This document shows, piece by piece, positions 7,756-16,092 of a stretch of 41,750 bases of DNA. The translations under genes and the position numbers were made by a program. The notes under the pieces are model-generated. The model searched no databases. It had not been told where the DNA came from and saw only the letters and a list, made by a program, of their open reading frames with translations. The stretch's first letter is position 1. Each line of letters opens with the position of its first letter. Origin of the DNA: Methylobacterium amylolyticum (GTDB lineage Bacteria; Pseudomonadota; Alphaproteobacteria; Rhizobiales; Beijerinckiaceae); the NCBI RefSeq assembly GCF_030700245.1, contig NZ_JAUYZI010000049.1:1-41750 (forward strand), read 5' to 3'.

Positions 7756-8046
7756 CAGACCCTCCCGTCACACAACCTGGGGATCAGAATTCGGTAACGA
7801 AGACGCGCGCAGGCTGTAAATCGGCCGCGCGCTTCAAAGATGTGCTGCGGACGCGCCGAAATGCGGTGCATCAATGCCACAGGCGCGCGTCCTTAAGGCT
7901 GTATCGGACTTTTGGCAGGTTGCGGACGTGCTTTGGCCGACCCATCCTGCGCGGCCATGCAGATGCAATCCGCCCTCCGGCATCCGCCCGTCCCCGCCGA
8001 TCTGATCGCCCGCGTGCCGGGCCGCGCACCCGCGAGGGCCCGCCCG
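7756..8046. promoter_or_regulatory. Intergenic region with inverted repeat upstream of phaZ
   Basis: No gene is seen. GGACGCGC (7849-7856) and GCGCGTCC (7885-7892) form an 8-bp inverted repeat with a 28-nt spacer that itself contains GCAT-CA-ATGC. It may be an operator or a structured leader for phaZ. I found no match to the PhaR-type CTGC-N3-GCAG site. Confidence 0.3.
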
Positions 8047-9255
8047 ATGCTGTACGACGCGTTCGACCTGCAGACCGATCTGGCCGCGCAGACCCGGGCG
8101 TGGGGGCAGGTGCTGGACGCGGCGTGGTCGCCCTGGACGGGCTGGGGCGAGCCGATCACCTGGATGTCGGCCGGCGCCCGGATGATGATGCGCACCGGGC
8201 TGACATTCGCCCGGCCGGCCTACGGGATCGGTGCGGTTAAGGTCGGCAACCGCGAGGTGGCGGTCGTCGAGGAGCCGGTGCAGGCCACCCCGTTCGGCAC
8301 CCTGCTGCGCTTCCGCAAGGACATCCAGACGGAGCAGCCGAAGGTGCTGCTCGTCGCACCCCTCTCGGGCCACTTCGCCACCCTGCTGCGCGCCACGGTG
8401 CGCACCATGCTGCCCGACCACGACGTCTACATCACCGACTGGCACAACGCCCGCGACGTGCCGGCCTCGGAGGGACCGTTCGGGTTCGACGACTACGTCG
8501 CCCACTTGGTCCAGTTCCTGCGCACCATGGGCGAAGGCTCGCACGTGCTCGCCGTCTGCCAGCCGGCGGTCCAGACGCTCGCGGCCGCCGCGGTGATGGC
8601 GCAGAGCCGGGATCCGGCGGCCCCGCGCAGCATGACGCTGATGGCCGGACCGGTCGATTGCCGCATCAACCCGACGGCGGTGAACGAGCTGGCGACCTCG
8701 AAGCCGATCGCGTGGTTCGAGCGCAACCTGATCGCCACCGTGCCGGCCCGCCACAGGGGCGCCGGCCGGCGGGTCTATCCCGGCTTCATGCAGGTCTCGG
8801 CGTTCATGGCCATGAACGCCAAGCGGCACATGCAGGGGCACGCCGACCTGTTCTGGCACATGGCCCACGGCGAGGACGCCAAGGCCGAGGCGATCGGGAC
8901 GTTCTACGACGAGTACTTCGCCGTGCTCGACCTCGCGGCGGAGTTCTACATCGAGACGGTCAAGACGGTGTTCCAGGACTACACCCTGGCCCGGAACGCC
9001 CTGACCTACCGCGGCGAGCCGGTCGACCTGCGGGCGGTGCGGCGCACGGCGCTGATGACGGTCGAGGGCGAGCGCGACGACATCTGCGCGGTCGGCCAGA
9101 CCATGGCGGCGCACGACCTGTGCGCGAGCCTGCCGCCCTACATGCGCAGCCACCACCTCCAGGCGGGGGTGGGCCATTACGGCGTGTTCGCCGGCCGCCG
9201 CTGGGACGGGCAGATCTACCCGCAGGTCCGGGCCTTCATCCAGGCGCACGCCTGA
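8047..9255 (+). CDS. phaZ: Intracellular polyhydroxyalkanoate depolymerase
   Basis: A 402-residue alpha/beta-hydrolase-type intracellular PHB depolymerase (TIGR01849 type) that mobilises stored polyhydroxybutyrate granules. The nucleophile is Cys171 in LAVCQPAVQ, the family's cysteine variant of the lipase box; the conserved DWHNARDVP segment is at 131-139 and the probable catalytic His is in GVGHYGVF near the C-terminus. There is no signal peptide, which fits cytoplasmic action. I chose the ATG at 8047 because family members begin MLY and GAGGG lies upstream; in-frame starts at 7912 and 7957 would add up to 45 non-conserved residues. The phasin gene near 40.5 kb is a functional partner. Confidence 0.9.
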   Translation: MLYDAFDLQTDLAAQTRAWGQVLDAAWSPWTGWGEPITWMSAGARMMMRTGLTFARPAYGIGAVKVGNREVAVVEEPVQATPFGTLLRFRKDIQTEQPKVLLVAPLSGHFATLLRATVRTMLPDHDVYITDWHNARDVPASEGPFGFDDYVAHLVQFLRTMGEGSHVLAVCQPAVQTLAAAAVMAQSRDPAAPRSMTLMAGPVDCRINPTAVNELATSKPIAWFERNLIATVPARHRGAGRRVYPGFMQVSAFMAMNAKRHMQGHADLFWHMAHGEDAKAEAIGTFYDEYFAVLDLAAEFYIETVKTVFQDYTLARNALTYRGEPVDLRAVRRTALMTVEGERDDICAVGQTMAAHDLCASLPPYMRSHHLQAGVGHYGVFAGRRWDGQIYPQVRAFIQAHA

Positions 9256-9360
9256 GGCCGCACGTCGCGCCGATTTGACCCGCTGGCGCCCGGGGACCAC
9301 CATGCTAGCCTCGCGGGTGCGACGCCGTCGGCGGCGCGGCGGGGCGATGGACAGGTCGGC

Positions 9361-11997
9361 GTGAGCGGCAGGCAGGGTTCCAGCGGAGACCGAACCGGCG
9401 GGACGGCCGAGCCGGCCGCCGAACGGCTCGACCGGCTCGTCGCGCGGGCGCGGGCCGCCGCCCTGTGGGAGGCGGCGTGGCCGGTGCTGTGGCGCGGGCT
9501 CGGCGTCGGCCTCGTCTTCCTGATCCTGTCGTGGTCCGGACTCTGGCTCGACCTCGCGCCGGTCTGGCGGCAGATCGGCGCCGCGGCCTTCGCCGTCGCC
9601 CTCGCCGCCGCCCTGGCGCCCCTGCTCCGCCTGCCCCGGCTCGACCGCCGCGCCGCTCTGGCGCGCCTCGACCGGGAGGCGGGCGCGCGCGATCCGGCCC
9701 TGGTCCACGGCCCCGCCTCGGCGGCGCAGGACACGCTGGCGGTGGGCGCGGGCGACCCCGCGAGCCGTGCCCTCTGGGCGCTGCACCAGAGCCGGGCGGC
9801 GCGGGCGGTCGCCGCCCTGCGGGTCGGTCCGCCGCGGCCGGGCATGGCCCGGCGCGACCCCTACGCGGTCCGCGCCGGCCTGATCGTCGCCGCCGTGGCG
9901 AGCCTGTTCGCCGCCGGCCCGGAATGGCGCGACCGTCTGGGCTCCGCCTTCGACTGGCACGCCCCGCCCGCGCCGGGCCCCAGCTTCCGCGTCGACGGCT
10001 GGATCGACCCGCCGCTCTACACCCGGATGCCGCCCCTGCTGGTGACCATGGGCGGCGGCGAGCAGCGCCTGCGCGCGCCGGTCAATTCCCAGCTCATCGT
10101 CCGCATCGCCGGCGCGGGGGCGGCCGCCGACCGCACCGTCCTGACTCCGAGCGCGGCGCTGGTGCCGGTGCCCGGCCAGGAGGCGCGCCCGGACCTGCGC
10201 GAGGAGCGGTTCCGGATCACCGGCGGCGCGGAGCTGACCGTCGCGATGCCCGGCGAGCGGCAGCGCCTGATCGTCGAGGCGATCCCCGACCGGCCGCCGG
10301 AGGTGGCGCTGGTCGGCGGTCCGGAGGTGAACGGTCGCGGCACCTTCAACCTCACCTACCGGGCCAAGGACGATTACGGGATCGCCTCGGCGGAGGGGAT
10401 CGTCGAGGCCGCCGAGGGCGGGCGCTCCCTGGTGCCGCCGCCGCGCATCAACCTCGCGCTGCCCGCCGACGCGAGCGGCGAGGCCGAGACCAAGACGCTC
10501 GTCGACCTCACCGACAACCCCTGGTCGGGCGCGCGGGTGCGCTTCCACGTGCTCGTCAAGGACGAGGCGGGCCAGGAGGGCCGGACCCCGGTCTCCGAGA
10601 TCACCCTGCCGGCCCGGCCGTTCCGCGATCCCCTCGCCCGGTCGCTCGCCGAGGAGCGGCGCCGGCTGGTCACGACCCCGGACACCGGCCGCCGCCGGGT
10701 GCAGGCCGCCCTGGATGCCCTGCTGATCGCCCCGGAGACCTTCACCCCGCAGCCCGCGATCTTCCTCGGCCTGCGGACGGCCGCGGGCCGCCTGCGCCGG
10801 GCCGGCGACGACGCGGACCTGACCGCGGTGGCCGATCTGCTGTGGGAGATGGCCCTCAAGATCGAGGACGGGGACCTCTCCGACGCGGAGAAGGGCCTGC
10901 GACAGGCGCAGGACCGGCTCAAGGAAGCGATTGACCGCGGCGCGCCCGATGAGGAGATCAAGCGTCTGACCCAGGACCTGAAGCAGGCCCTGGACAAGTT
11001 CCTCTCCGAGATGGCGCAGAAGCAGGGGCGCGAGCCGCGCGACCGGTCGGAGCGCGGTCAGAGCAATCAGCAGTCCAAGACGGTCACGCCGGAAGACCTG
11101 GACAAGATGCTCCAGGACATGGCCGAGGCGATGAAGCGGGGCGATACTGCCGAGGCGCAGCGTCTGATGGACCAGTTGCGCAACATCCTGGAGAACCTCC
11201 AGACCGCGGAGCGCGGCGGCCGCTCGGACCAGTCGAGCCGCGAGATGCAGCGCGGCATGCGCGAACTCGACGAGATGACCCGCGACCAGCAGGGCCTGCG
11301 CGACGAGACCTTCAAGGACGGGCAGGAGAAGCGCGGCGGCCAGCGCCCGTCGAACCGCGGCCAGCAGCAGCAGGGTCAGCGCGGCGGCCAGCCGGGCGAG
11401 GGCCAGCGCCAGCCCGGTCAGCAGGGTGGACAGCAGGGTTCCGAGGATCAGCAGGGCCAGGGACAGCAGGGCCAGAAGGGGCAGTCGGGCCAGAAGGGCG
11501 GGATCGGCGAGCGCCAGCAGGCGCTGCGGCAGCGGCTCGAGGATCTCGAACGGCGGATGAAGGAGAACGGCATGCGCGGCGAGCAGGGCCTCGCCGATGC
11601 CGAGGACGCCATGCGCGAGGCTGAGGACGCCCTGCGCCAGGGGCGCGAGGGGGACGCGGTCGATGCCCAGGGCCGCGCCCTGGACGGGCTGAAGCGCGGC
11701 GCCGAGGGGATGGCGCAGCAGATGCAGGACATGGCCGAGGGCCAGGGCGAGGGACAGCAGGAGGGCGGCCAGCAGCCGGGGCCGCAGGGTCAGGCCGGCA
11801 ACCGCGACGACGACCCCCTCGGTCGCCCGACCCGCGGCCGCGACACCGGAGACGGCCGCGTGCGCGTGCCGACCGCCGACGAATCCGCGGTCCAGCGGGC
11901 GAGGCGGATCATGGAGGAGCTGCGGCGCAAGCTCGGCGACCCGACCCGGCCGCGGGAGGAACTCGACTATTTCGAGCGCCTGCTGAGACGCAACTGA
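9361..11997 (+). CDS. TIGR02302/DUF4175 membrane protein of unknown function
   Basis: An 878-residue protein of an alphaproteobacteria-restricted family. Two hydrophobic helices lie near residues 40-100 and another around 175-185, followed by a large presumably periplasmic region. The second half is strongly helical and charged, with coiled-coil-like segments around 505-640, then a Gln/Gly-rich low-complexity tract of roughly 70 residues (about 655-720) and a second near 790-830. The last 40 residues (RARRIMEELRRKLGD... LDYFERLLRRN) are the conserved C-terminus. The GTG start at 9361 is preceded by AGG. Function is unknown; cell-envelope localisation is inferred. Length is typical of the family. 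Confidence 0.88.
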   Translation: MSGRQGSSGDRTGGTAEPAAERLDRLVARARAAALWEAAWPVLWRGLGVGLVFLILSWSGLWLDLAPVWRQIGAAAFAVALAAALAPLLRLPRLDRRAALARLDREAGARDPALVHGPASAAQDTLAVGAGDPASRALWALHQSRAARAVAALRVGPPRPGMARRDPYAVRAGLIVAAVASLFAAGPEWRDRLGSAFDWHAPPAPGPSFRVDGWIDPPLYTRMPPLLVTMGGGEQRLRAPVNSQLIVRIAGAGAAADRTVLTPSAALVPVPGQEARPDLREERFRITGGAELTVAMPGERQRLIVEAIPDRPPEVALVGGPEVNGRGTFNLTYRAKDDYGIASAEGIVEAAEGGRSLVPPPRINLALPADASGEAETKTLVDLTDNPWSGARVRFHVLVKDEAGQEGRTPVSEITLPARPFRDPLARSLAEERRRLVTTPDTGRRRVQAALDALLIAPETFTPQPAIFLGLRTAAGRLRRAGDDADLTAVADLLWEMALKIEDGDLSDAEKGLRQAQDRLKEAIDRGAPDEEIKRLTQDLKQALDKFLSEMAQKQGREPRDRSERGQSNQQSKTVTPEDLDKMLQDMAEAMKRGDTAEAQRLMDQLRNILENLQTAERGGRSDQSSREMQRGMRELDEMTRDQQGLRDETFKDGQEKRGGQRPSNRGQQQQGQRGGQPGEGQRQPGQQGGQQGSEDQQGQGQQGQKGQSGQKGGIGERQQALRQRLEDLERRMKENGMRGEQGLADAEDAMREAEDALRQGREGDAVDAQGRALDGLKRGAEGMAQQMQDMAEGQGEGQQEGGQQPGPQGQAGNRDDDPLGRPTRGRDTGDGRVRVPTADESAVQRARRIMEELRRKLGDPTRPREELDYFERLLRRN

Positions 11998-12075
11998 CCG
12001 TTCCCGTGGGAGCGCGTCGCGACAGGGCTGAGCGCCGCGCGGGTTTCTCCGGGCGGCACGGGCGGGCTACGCGCG

Positions 12076-12792
12076 TCAGAGATCGGCGACGCGGATCTCG
12101 CCCGGCCGGTACGGCTGCAAGCCCGCCGCGACCTTGGCCTCGACGGCGTCGAGGAAGCGCTCGGGATCCGTCACGGCGGCCCGGTCGAGGTCCCACAGGG
12201 CGAAGCGCCACCAGCGCAGGGCCAGGAAGCGCGCGATCAGCGGGTCGGGGAGCCGCATCTCCCGGACGAGAGCGGGCGAGCCGTCGACCACCGCGTAGGG
12301 CGGCACGTCCGCGACCACCACGGCCATCGGGCGGATCACCGCGCCGTCGCCCACGGTCACGCCGGGCAGGATCGTCGCCCCGTAGCCGACGGCGACGTCG
12401 TTGCCGATCACCGTCGCCGCCTCGGCGGCCGGCGCCGGCGGGGTCATGCCGAGGCGCCACGTCTCGGCCCGGGGATCCTCAATGTTCAGCGCCGTGCGGT
12501 AGTCGCCGCCCAGCGTCAGGGAGGTGGTGACCCATCCGTCCGGGTGGCCGAGGCGGCCGACCTGCACGCCCTCCTCCACCGAGCAGTAGCGGCCGATCTC
12601 GCAGCGGCGGACGTAGCCGCTGGTGACGTAGGAGAAGGCCCCGAGGCGCAGCGACCCGTCGATGCCCACGGTGCCGACGTGGCAGGGTGCCTCGAACACG
12701 CAGGCTTCCGGCACGCCGAACGGCGGCAGGTGCGCGCTCATCACGCCGCGCTCGAAGAGCTTCGCCTTACGGTCCTCGGCAGTCGCAGCCAT
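12076..12792 (-). CDS. Left-handed beta-helix (hexapeptide) acetyltransferase
   Basis: A 238-residue acyltransferase of the CatB/xenobiotic acetyltransferase type. Hexapeptide-repeat turns are visible in two blocks, roughly 45-80 (IDGSLRLGAFSYV, CEIGRYCSVEEGVQVG) and 125-165 (VIGNDVAVGYGATILPGVTVGDGAVIRPMAVV), separated by a loop, as in chloramphenicol-type CatB and related enzymes. The closing PPYAVVDGSPA motif is standard for the family. The acceptor is unknown; sugars or small molecules are likely. The start at 12792 is chosen over 12840 because similarity begins there. It is divergent from the CYTH gene. Confidence 0.82.
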   Translation of the reverse strand: MAATAEDRKAKLFERGVMSAHLPPFGVPEACVFEAPCHVGTVGIDGSLRLGAFSYVTSGYVRRCEIGRYCSVEEGVQVGRLGHPDGWVTTSLTLGGDYRTALNIEDPRAETWRLGMTPPAPAAEAATVIGNDVAVGYGATILPGVTVGDGAVIRPMAVVVADVPPYAVVDGSPALVREMRLPDPLIARFLALRWWRFALWDLDRAAVTDPERFLDAVEAKVAAGLQPYRPGEIRVADL

Positions 12793-12938
12793 CGGTGGTC
12801 CCAGGTCCGGCGCCCGCGGCGCCCGGGCGCGCTGTAGCACGGGCGCGGACGCGGCCTCTCCAGAAATCGCGCGCGGCGGCCGTCTGCGGCGGCGCGCGGG
12901 ATGTGCTATCGCCTGCCCGATCTGAGATCGGGGACGGT

Positions 12939-13442
12939 ATGCGGTTCGAGATCGAGCGGAAGTTCCTCGTCGCCGACGGGGCGTGGCGGGCGGCGGCCAC
13001 GGGATTCCGATCCCTGCGCGACGGCCTCATCGGTCAGTTCGAGGCGGGCAAGGTCCGGGTGCGGCTCGACGGCGGGCGGGCGTGGTTGACGGTGAAGGGC
13101 GCGCGCGCGGGCCTGAGCCGCACCGAGTTCGAGTACGAGGTCCCGCGCGCCCACGGCGAGGCGATGCTGGCCGAGGTCTGCGTCGGCCGCATCCTCGAGA
13201 AGACGCGCTGGTGCGTGCCCCATGAGGGCCTGTCCTGGGAGGTCGACGTGTACGGGGGCACGCTCGCGGGCCTCGTGCTCGCCGAGGTCGAGCTGGAGCG
13301 CGAGGACCAGCCGTTCGCGCGGCCGGCCTGGCTCGGCCAGGAGGTCACCGGCGATCCCCGTTTCCGCCAGTCGGCGCTGCTGCGCCTCGGGGAGAGCGGC
13401 CGCCCCCTGTCCGCCGAGGCGATTCTGGCCTCGGCCGCCTGA
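12939..13442 (+). CDS. CYTH-domain protein (probable triphosphatase)
   Basis: A 167-residue single CYTH domain, beginning with the defining ExExK motif EIERKFLV (residues 4-11). The tunnel-lining charges continue in KVRVRL, LTVKG, EFEYEV and EVELERE. Bacterial stand-alone CYTH proteins hydrolyse inorganic triphosphate or bind organic triphosphates such as thiamine triphosphate; some are adenylate cyclases (CyaB type). The length and NEMO-like architecture favour triphosphatase. The start is the only ATG before the motif. It converges on the aldolase gene with 5 nt between stops. Confidence 0.85.
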   Translation: MRFEIERKFLVADGAWRAAATGFRSLRDGLIGQFEAGKVRVRLDGGRAWLTVKGARAGLSRTEFEYEVPRAHGEAMLAEVCVGRILEKTRWCVPHEGLSWEVDVYGGTLAGLVLAEVELEREDQPFARPAWLGQEVTGDPRFRQSALLRLGESGRPLSAEAILASAA

Positions 13443-13447
13443 GCGCC

Positions 13448-14215
13448 TCAGCTCCGGACGAACTGGCGGGCGACCGCCTCGGTGCCGCGCGCGAGCACGC
13501 CGATGTCGAGCGCCACGGCGGTGAAGGTTGTGCCGAGTTCGATGCAGCGCCGGGCGAAGGCCGGGTCCGGGGTCAGGACCCCGGCGGGCTTGCCCGCCGC
13601 GCGAGTGCGGGTGATCGCTTCCTCGACCGCCGCGACCACCTCCGGATGGCCCATCTCGCCGGCGTGGCCGAGGCTCGCGGCGAGGTCGCCCGGCCCGACG
13701 AACACCCCGTCGACGCCCTCCACCCCGGCGATCTCCTCCAGCCGGTCGAGGGCGGCGCGGGTCTCGACCTGGACCAGCAGGCAGATCTCGTCGGCCGCGC
13801 GCTTGGCGTAACCCTGCACCCGGCCGAACCGCGTGGCGCGGGTGAGCGAGGAGACGCCGCGGATCCCCTCCGGCGGGTAGCGCGTCGCCGCTACCGCGGC
13901 GCGGGCCTCGTCGGCATCCTGCACGTAGGGGATCAGCAGCGTCTGGGCGCCGAGGTCGAGGAAGCGCTTGATCAGCACCGCGTCGTTGGAGACCGGCCGG
14001 ACCACCGGCGCCACGGGATAGGGCGCCACCGCCTGGAGCTGCGGCAGCACGGTGAGCGGATCGCCCGGCGAGTGCTCGGTGTCCAACAGCAGCCAGTCGA
14101 AGCCCGAGCCCGCCACCGCCTCGGCGGCGTAGGCGGAGGGCAGCGAGCACCACAGGCCGATCTGCTGCCGGCCGGCGCGCAGGTCGCGCTTGAAGCGATT
14201 CTCGGGCAGGTCCAC
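13448..14215 (-). CDS. HpcH/HpaI-family aldolase
   Basis: A 255-residue class II (metal-dependent) pyruvate aldolase of the HpaI/GarL family. The N-terminal LWCSLPSAYAAEAVAGSGFDWLLLDTEHSP carries the family pattern with the Asp/Glu pair, VQVET holds a metal ligand, and VFVGPGDLAASLG is the substrate-loop signature. Such enzymes cleave 4-hydroxy-2-oxoacids to pyruvate and an aldehyde, in aromatic or sugar-acid degradation. The gene starts 80 bp after the acyl-CoA synthetase stop on the same strand, so it may be the last gene of the metY unit. The substrate is not predictable. Confidence 0.87.
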   Translation of the reverse strand: MDLPENRFKRDLRAGRQQIGLWCSLPSAYAAEAVAGSGFDWLLLDTEHSPGDPLTVLPQLQAVAPYPVAPVVRPVSNDAVLIKRFLDLGAQTLLIPYVQDADEARAAVAATRYPPEGIRGVSSLTRATRFGRVQGYAKRAADEICLLVQVETRAALDRLEEIAGVEGVDGVFVGPGDLAASLGHAGEMGHPEVVAAVEEAITRTRAAGKPAGVLTPDPAFARRCIELGTTFTAVALDIGVLARGTEAVARQFVRS

Positions 14216-14295
14216 GGCGCGTCCTCCGGATCCGCGCGGTCCGGGCCGCGCGAGGGTGCCGCGAGGTTAGGCAGCCCGCGCGGGCCGGCGCAAGC

Positions 14296-16092
14296 TCACA
14301 GCCGCACCGTCCCCGCCCTGATCCGCGCGACCGTCTCCGCGTCGAGCCGGCGGTAGGCGCCGTCGTGCGCGACGTAGAGCGGGTCCGGGGTCAGGGCCGG
14401 GTCGAACCCCTCCGCGACGAGCCCGGCCTTGGTCTGCTTGAACGTCTCGGTGTGGCCGAGTTCCGGGCACAGCCGCAGGAACAGCGGCCGCGCGTAGGGC
14501 GGCAACCGCTCGGCCAGCTCCGCATACAGGCGCGCCACGTCGAAGCCCGGGCCGGTGACCAGCGCGGCCATGCCGGCGCGGCCGTCGGTTCCCGGCACCG
14601 CAACGCCGTAAACCGCGGCCTCCCGCACGCCCGCGCAGCGGGACAGGGCCTCCGCCACCTCGGTGGTGGCGACGTTCTCGCCCTTCCAGCGGAAGGTGTC
14701 GCCGATCCGGTCGACGAAGTAGAAGTAGCCCTGCGCGTCCCGCCGCATCAGGTCGCCGGTGCGCATCCAGGCGTCGCCCGGCGCAAGGACGTCGCGCAGC
14801 ACCTTGCGGTCGCTCTCCGCAGCGCTGGTATAACCCTCGAAGCTGTACTCGGCCCTCGTCGAGAGGCGCCCGAGCAGCTCGCCCGGCTCGTCGAGGCCGG
14901 CCGGGATGCAGTACCCCTCCGCGTCGCGCAGCGGCAGCCCTGTGGCATGGTCGTGCCGCACGATCAGCGCCGGCGAGCGCCGGGCCATGAACGGCGGTAC
15001 CCGGCCGACGGCGCCGACCCGGCCCTCGACGTTGTAGAGCGACAGGGTCCCCTCGGTGGCGGCGTAGAATTCCAGCACCCGCGGGATCGCGAAGCGGGCC
15101 TGGAACGCCTCCCACACCTCCGGCCGCAGGCCGTTGCCGGTGCAGAGGCGCAGGCGGTGGGCGCGCTCCAGCGGATCCGGCGGCGCCGCGGCGAGGTAGC
15201 GGCACAGCTCGCCGATGTACTGGAACAGGGTCGCGCCGCTCTGCGCCACGTCGGCCCAGAAGGTCCGCGCCGAGAACTTCTCGCGGATCACCACCGCGCC
15301 GCCGCCGAGCAGCGTGCTGCCCGGCGCCACCACCCCGCCGACGCTGTGGTAGAGCGGCAGGCAATCGTACATCCGGTCCGCGGGCGTCGGATCGATCAGC
15401 CCGGCGAACCAGTGGGTCCAGCTCATGATCCGGTGGTGGCTCACCCGCGCTGCCTTGGGCAGGCCGGTGGTGCCGGAGGTGTAGATCAGCAGCGCCTCGT
15501 CCCGCAGGGTCAGCGGCGGCGCCTCGTCCACCCGCAGCGGTGCGCCGTCCAGGCCCGCGGCGGCCTCCGCCAGGGATGGGGTCGCGCCGGGGCCCTGCCA
15601 GAGGATCGCCGGGGCCGGATCGAGATGCGGCAGGGCGCCGTGGAGCGCGTCGCCGAGCCCGGTCTCGGCGATCACGAGGCGCGGCGCCGCGACCCCGATG
15701 CAGTGGGCGAGGCCCTCCGCGCGCAGGTTGGTGTTGAGGAGCGCCACGCGCAGGCCGGCCCGGGTCAGGCCGAGCCAGATCGCGAGGTAGTCCGGACGGT
15801 TGCGCATCAGCAGCGCCACGGTGTCCCCCCGGGCGAAGCCCCGGGCCAGCGCCCAGCGGGCGTAGCGGTTCTGCCGGGCGGCGAGATCGGCGTGGCTGAG
15901 GGTCTCGTCCGCGCCGATCAGGGCCGGCGCGTCGCCGTGGGCTGCGGCGAGTTCGTCGATCACCACCGGGAAGATCCGCCCGGGCTGCGCGTCGATGCGG
16001 GCGGTGCGGGCGAGCGCGCCGATCCAGCCGTCCGTCGAGGCGGGGCGCGGCGTTCCGGTCATGTCGGCCTGCGGGAGGCGGTGGATGTTCAC
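14296..16092 (-). CDS. FATP-type long-chain acyl-CoA synthetase
   Basis: A ~598-residue AMP-forming ligase. The ATP-binding motif IYTSGTTGLPKAARVSHHR is near residue 235, the adenylate motif YAATEGTLS follows mid-protein, and the C-terminal catalytic-lysine region reads ETFKQTKAGLVAEG. The overall pattern (GLTRAGLRVALLNTNLR, GDLMRRDAQGYFYFVDRIGDTFRWKGENVATTEVAE) matches the fatty-acid transport protein/very-long-chain acyl-CoA synthetase group rather than FadD. A GTG at 16092 overlaps the upstream stop by 4 nt (GTGA) and has GAGG upstream; an ATG at 16062 is an alternative start 10 codons in. It probably activates imported fatty acids in the cytoplasm. Confidence 0.88.
   Translation of the reverse strand: MNIHRLPQADMTGTPRPASTDGWIGALARTARIDAQPGRIFPVVIDELAAAHGDAPALIGADETLSHADLAARQNRYARWALARGFARGDTVALLMRNRPDYLAIWLGLTRAGLRVALLNTNLRAEGLAHCIGVAAPRLVIAETGLGDALHGALPHLDPAPAILWQGPGATPSLAEAAAGLDGAPLRVDEAPPLTLRDEALLIYTSGTTGLPKAARVSHHRIMSWTHWFAGLIDPTPADRMYDCLPLYHSVGGVVAPGSTLLGGGAVVIREKFSARTFWADVAQSGATLFQYIGELCRYLAAAPPDPLERAHRLRLCTGNGLRPEVWEAFQARFAIPRVLEFYAATEGTLSLYNVEGRVGAVGRVPPFMARRSPALIVRHDHATGLPLRDAEGYCIPAGLDEPGELLGRLSTRAEYSFEGYTSAAESDRKVLRDVLAPGDAWMRTGDLMRRDAQGYFYFVDRIGDTFRWKGENVATTEVAEALSRCAGVREAAVYGVAVPGTDGRAGMAALVTGPGFDVARLYAELAERLPPYARPLFLRLCPELGHTETFKQTKAGLVAEGFDPALTPDPLYVAHDGAYRRLDAETVARIRAGTVRL

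Noticed and set aside
7834..10548. A 904-codon minus-strand open frame across phaZ and the TIGR02302 gene
   Set aside because: It spans two well-supported plus-strand genes and has composition typical of GC-driven antisense frames.
11340..11480. Short repeated CAGCAGGG-type units suggesting a CRISPR or satellite
   Set aside because: They are in frame within the TIGR02302 gene and encode Gln-Gly tracts; there are no spacers.
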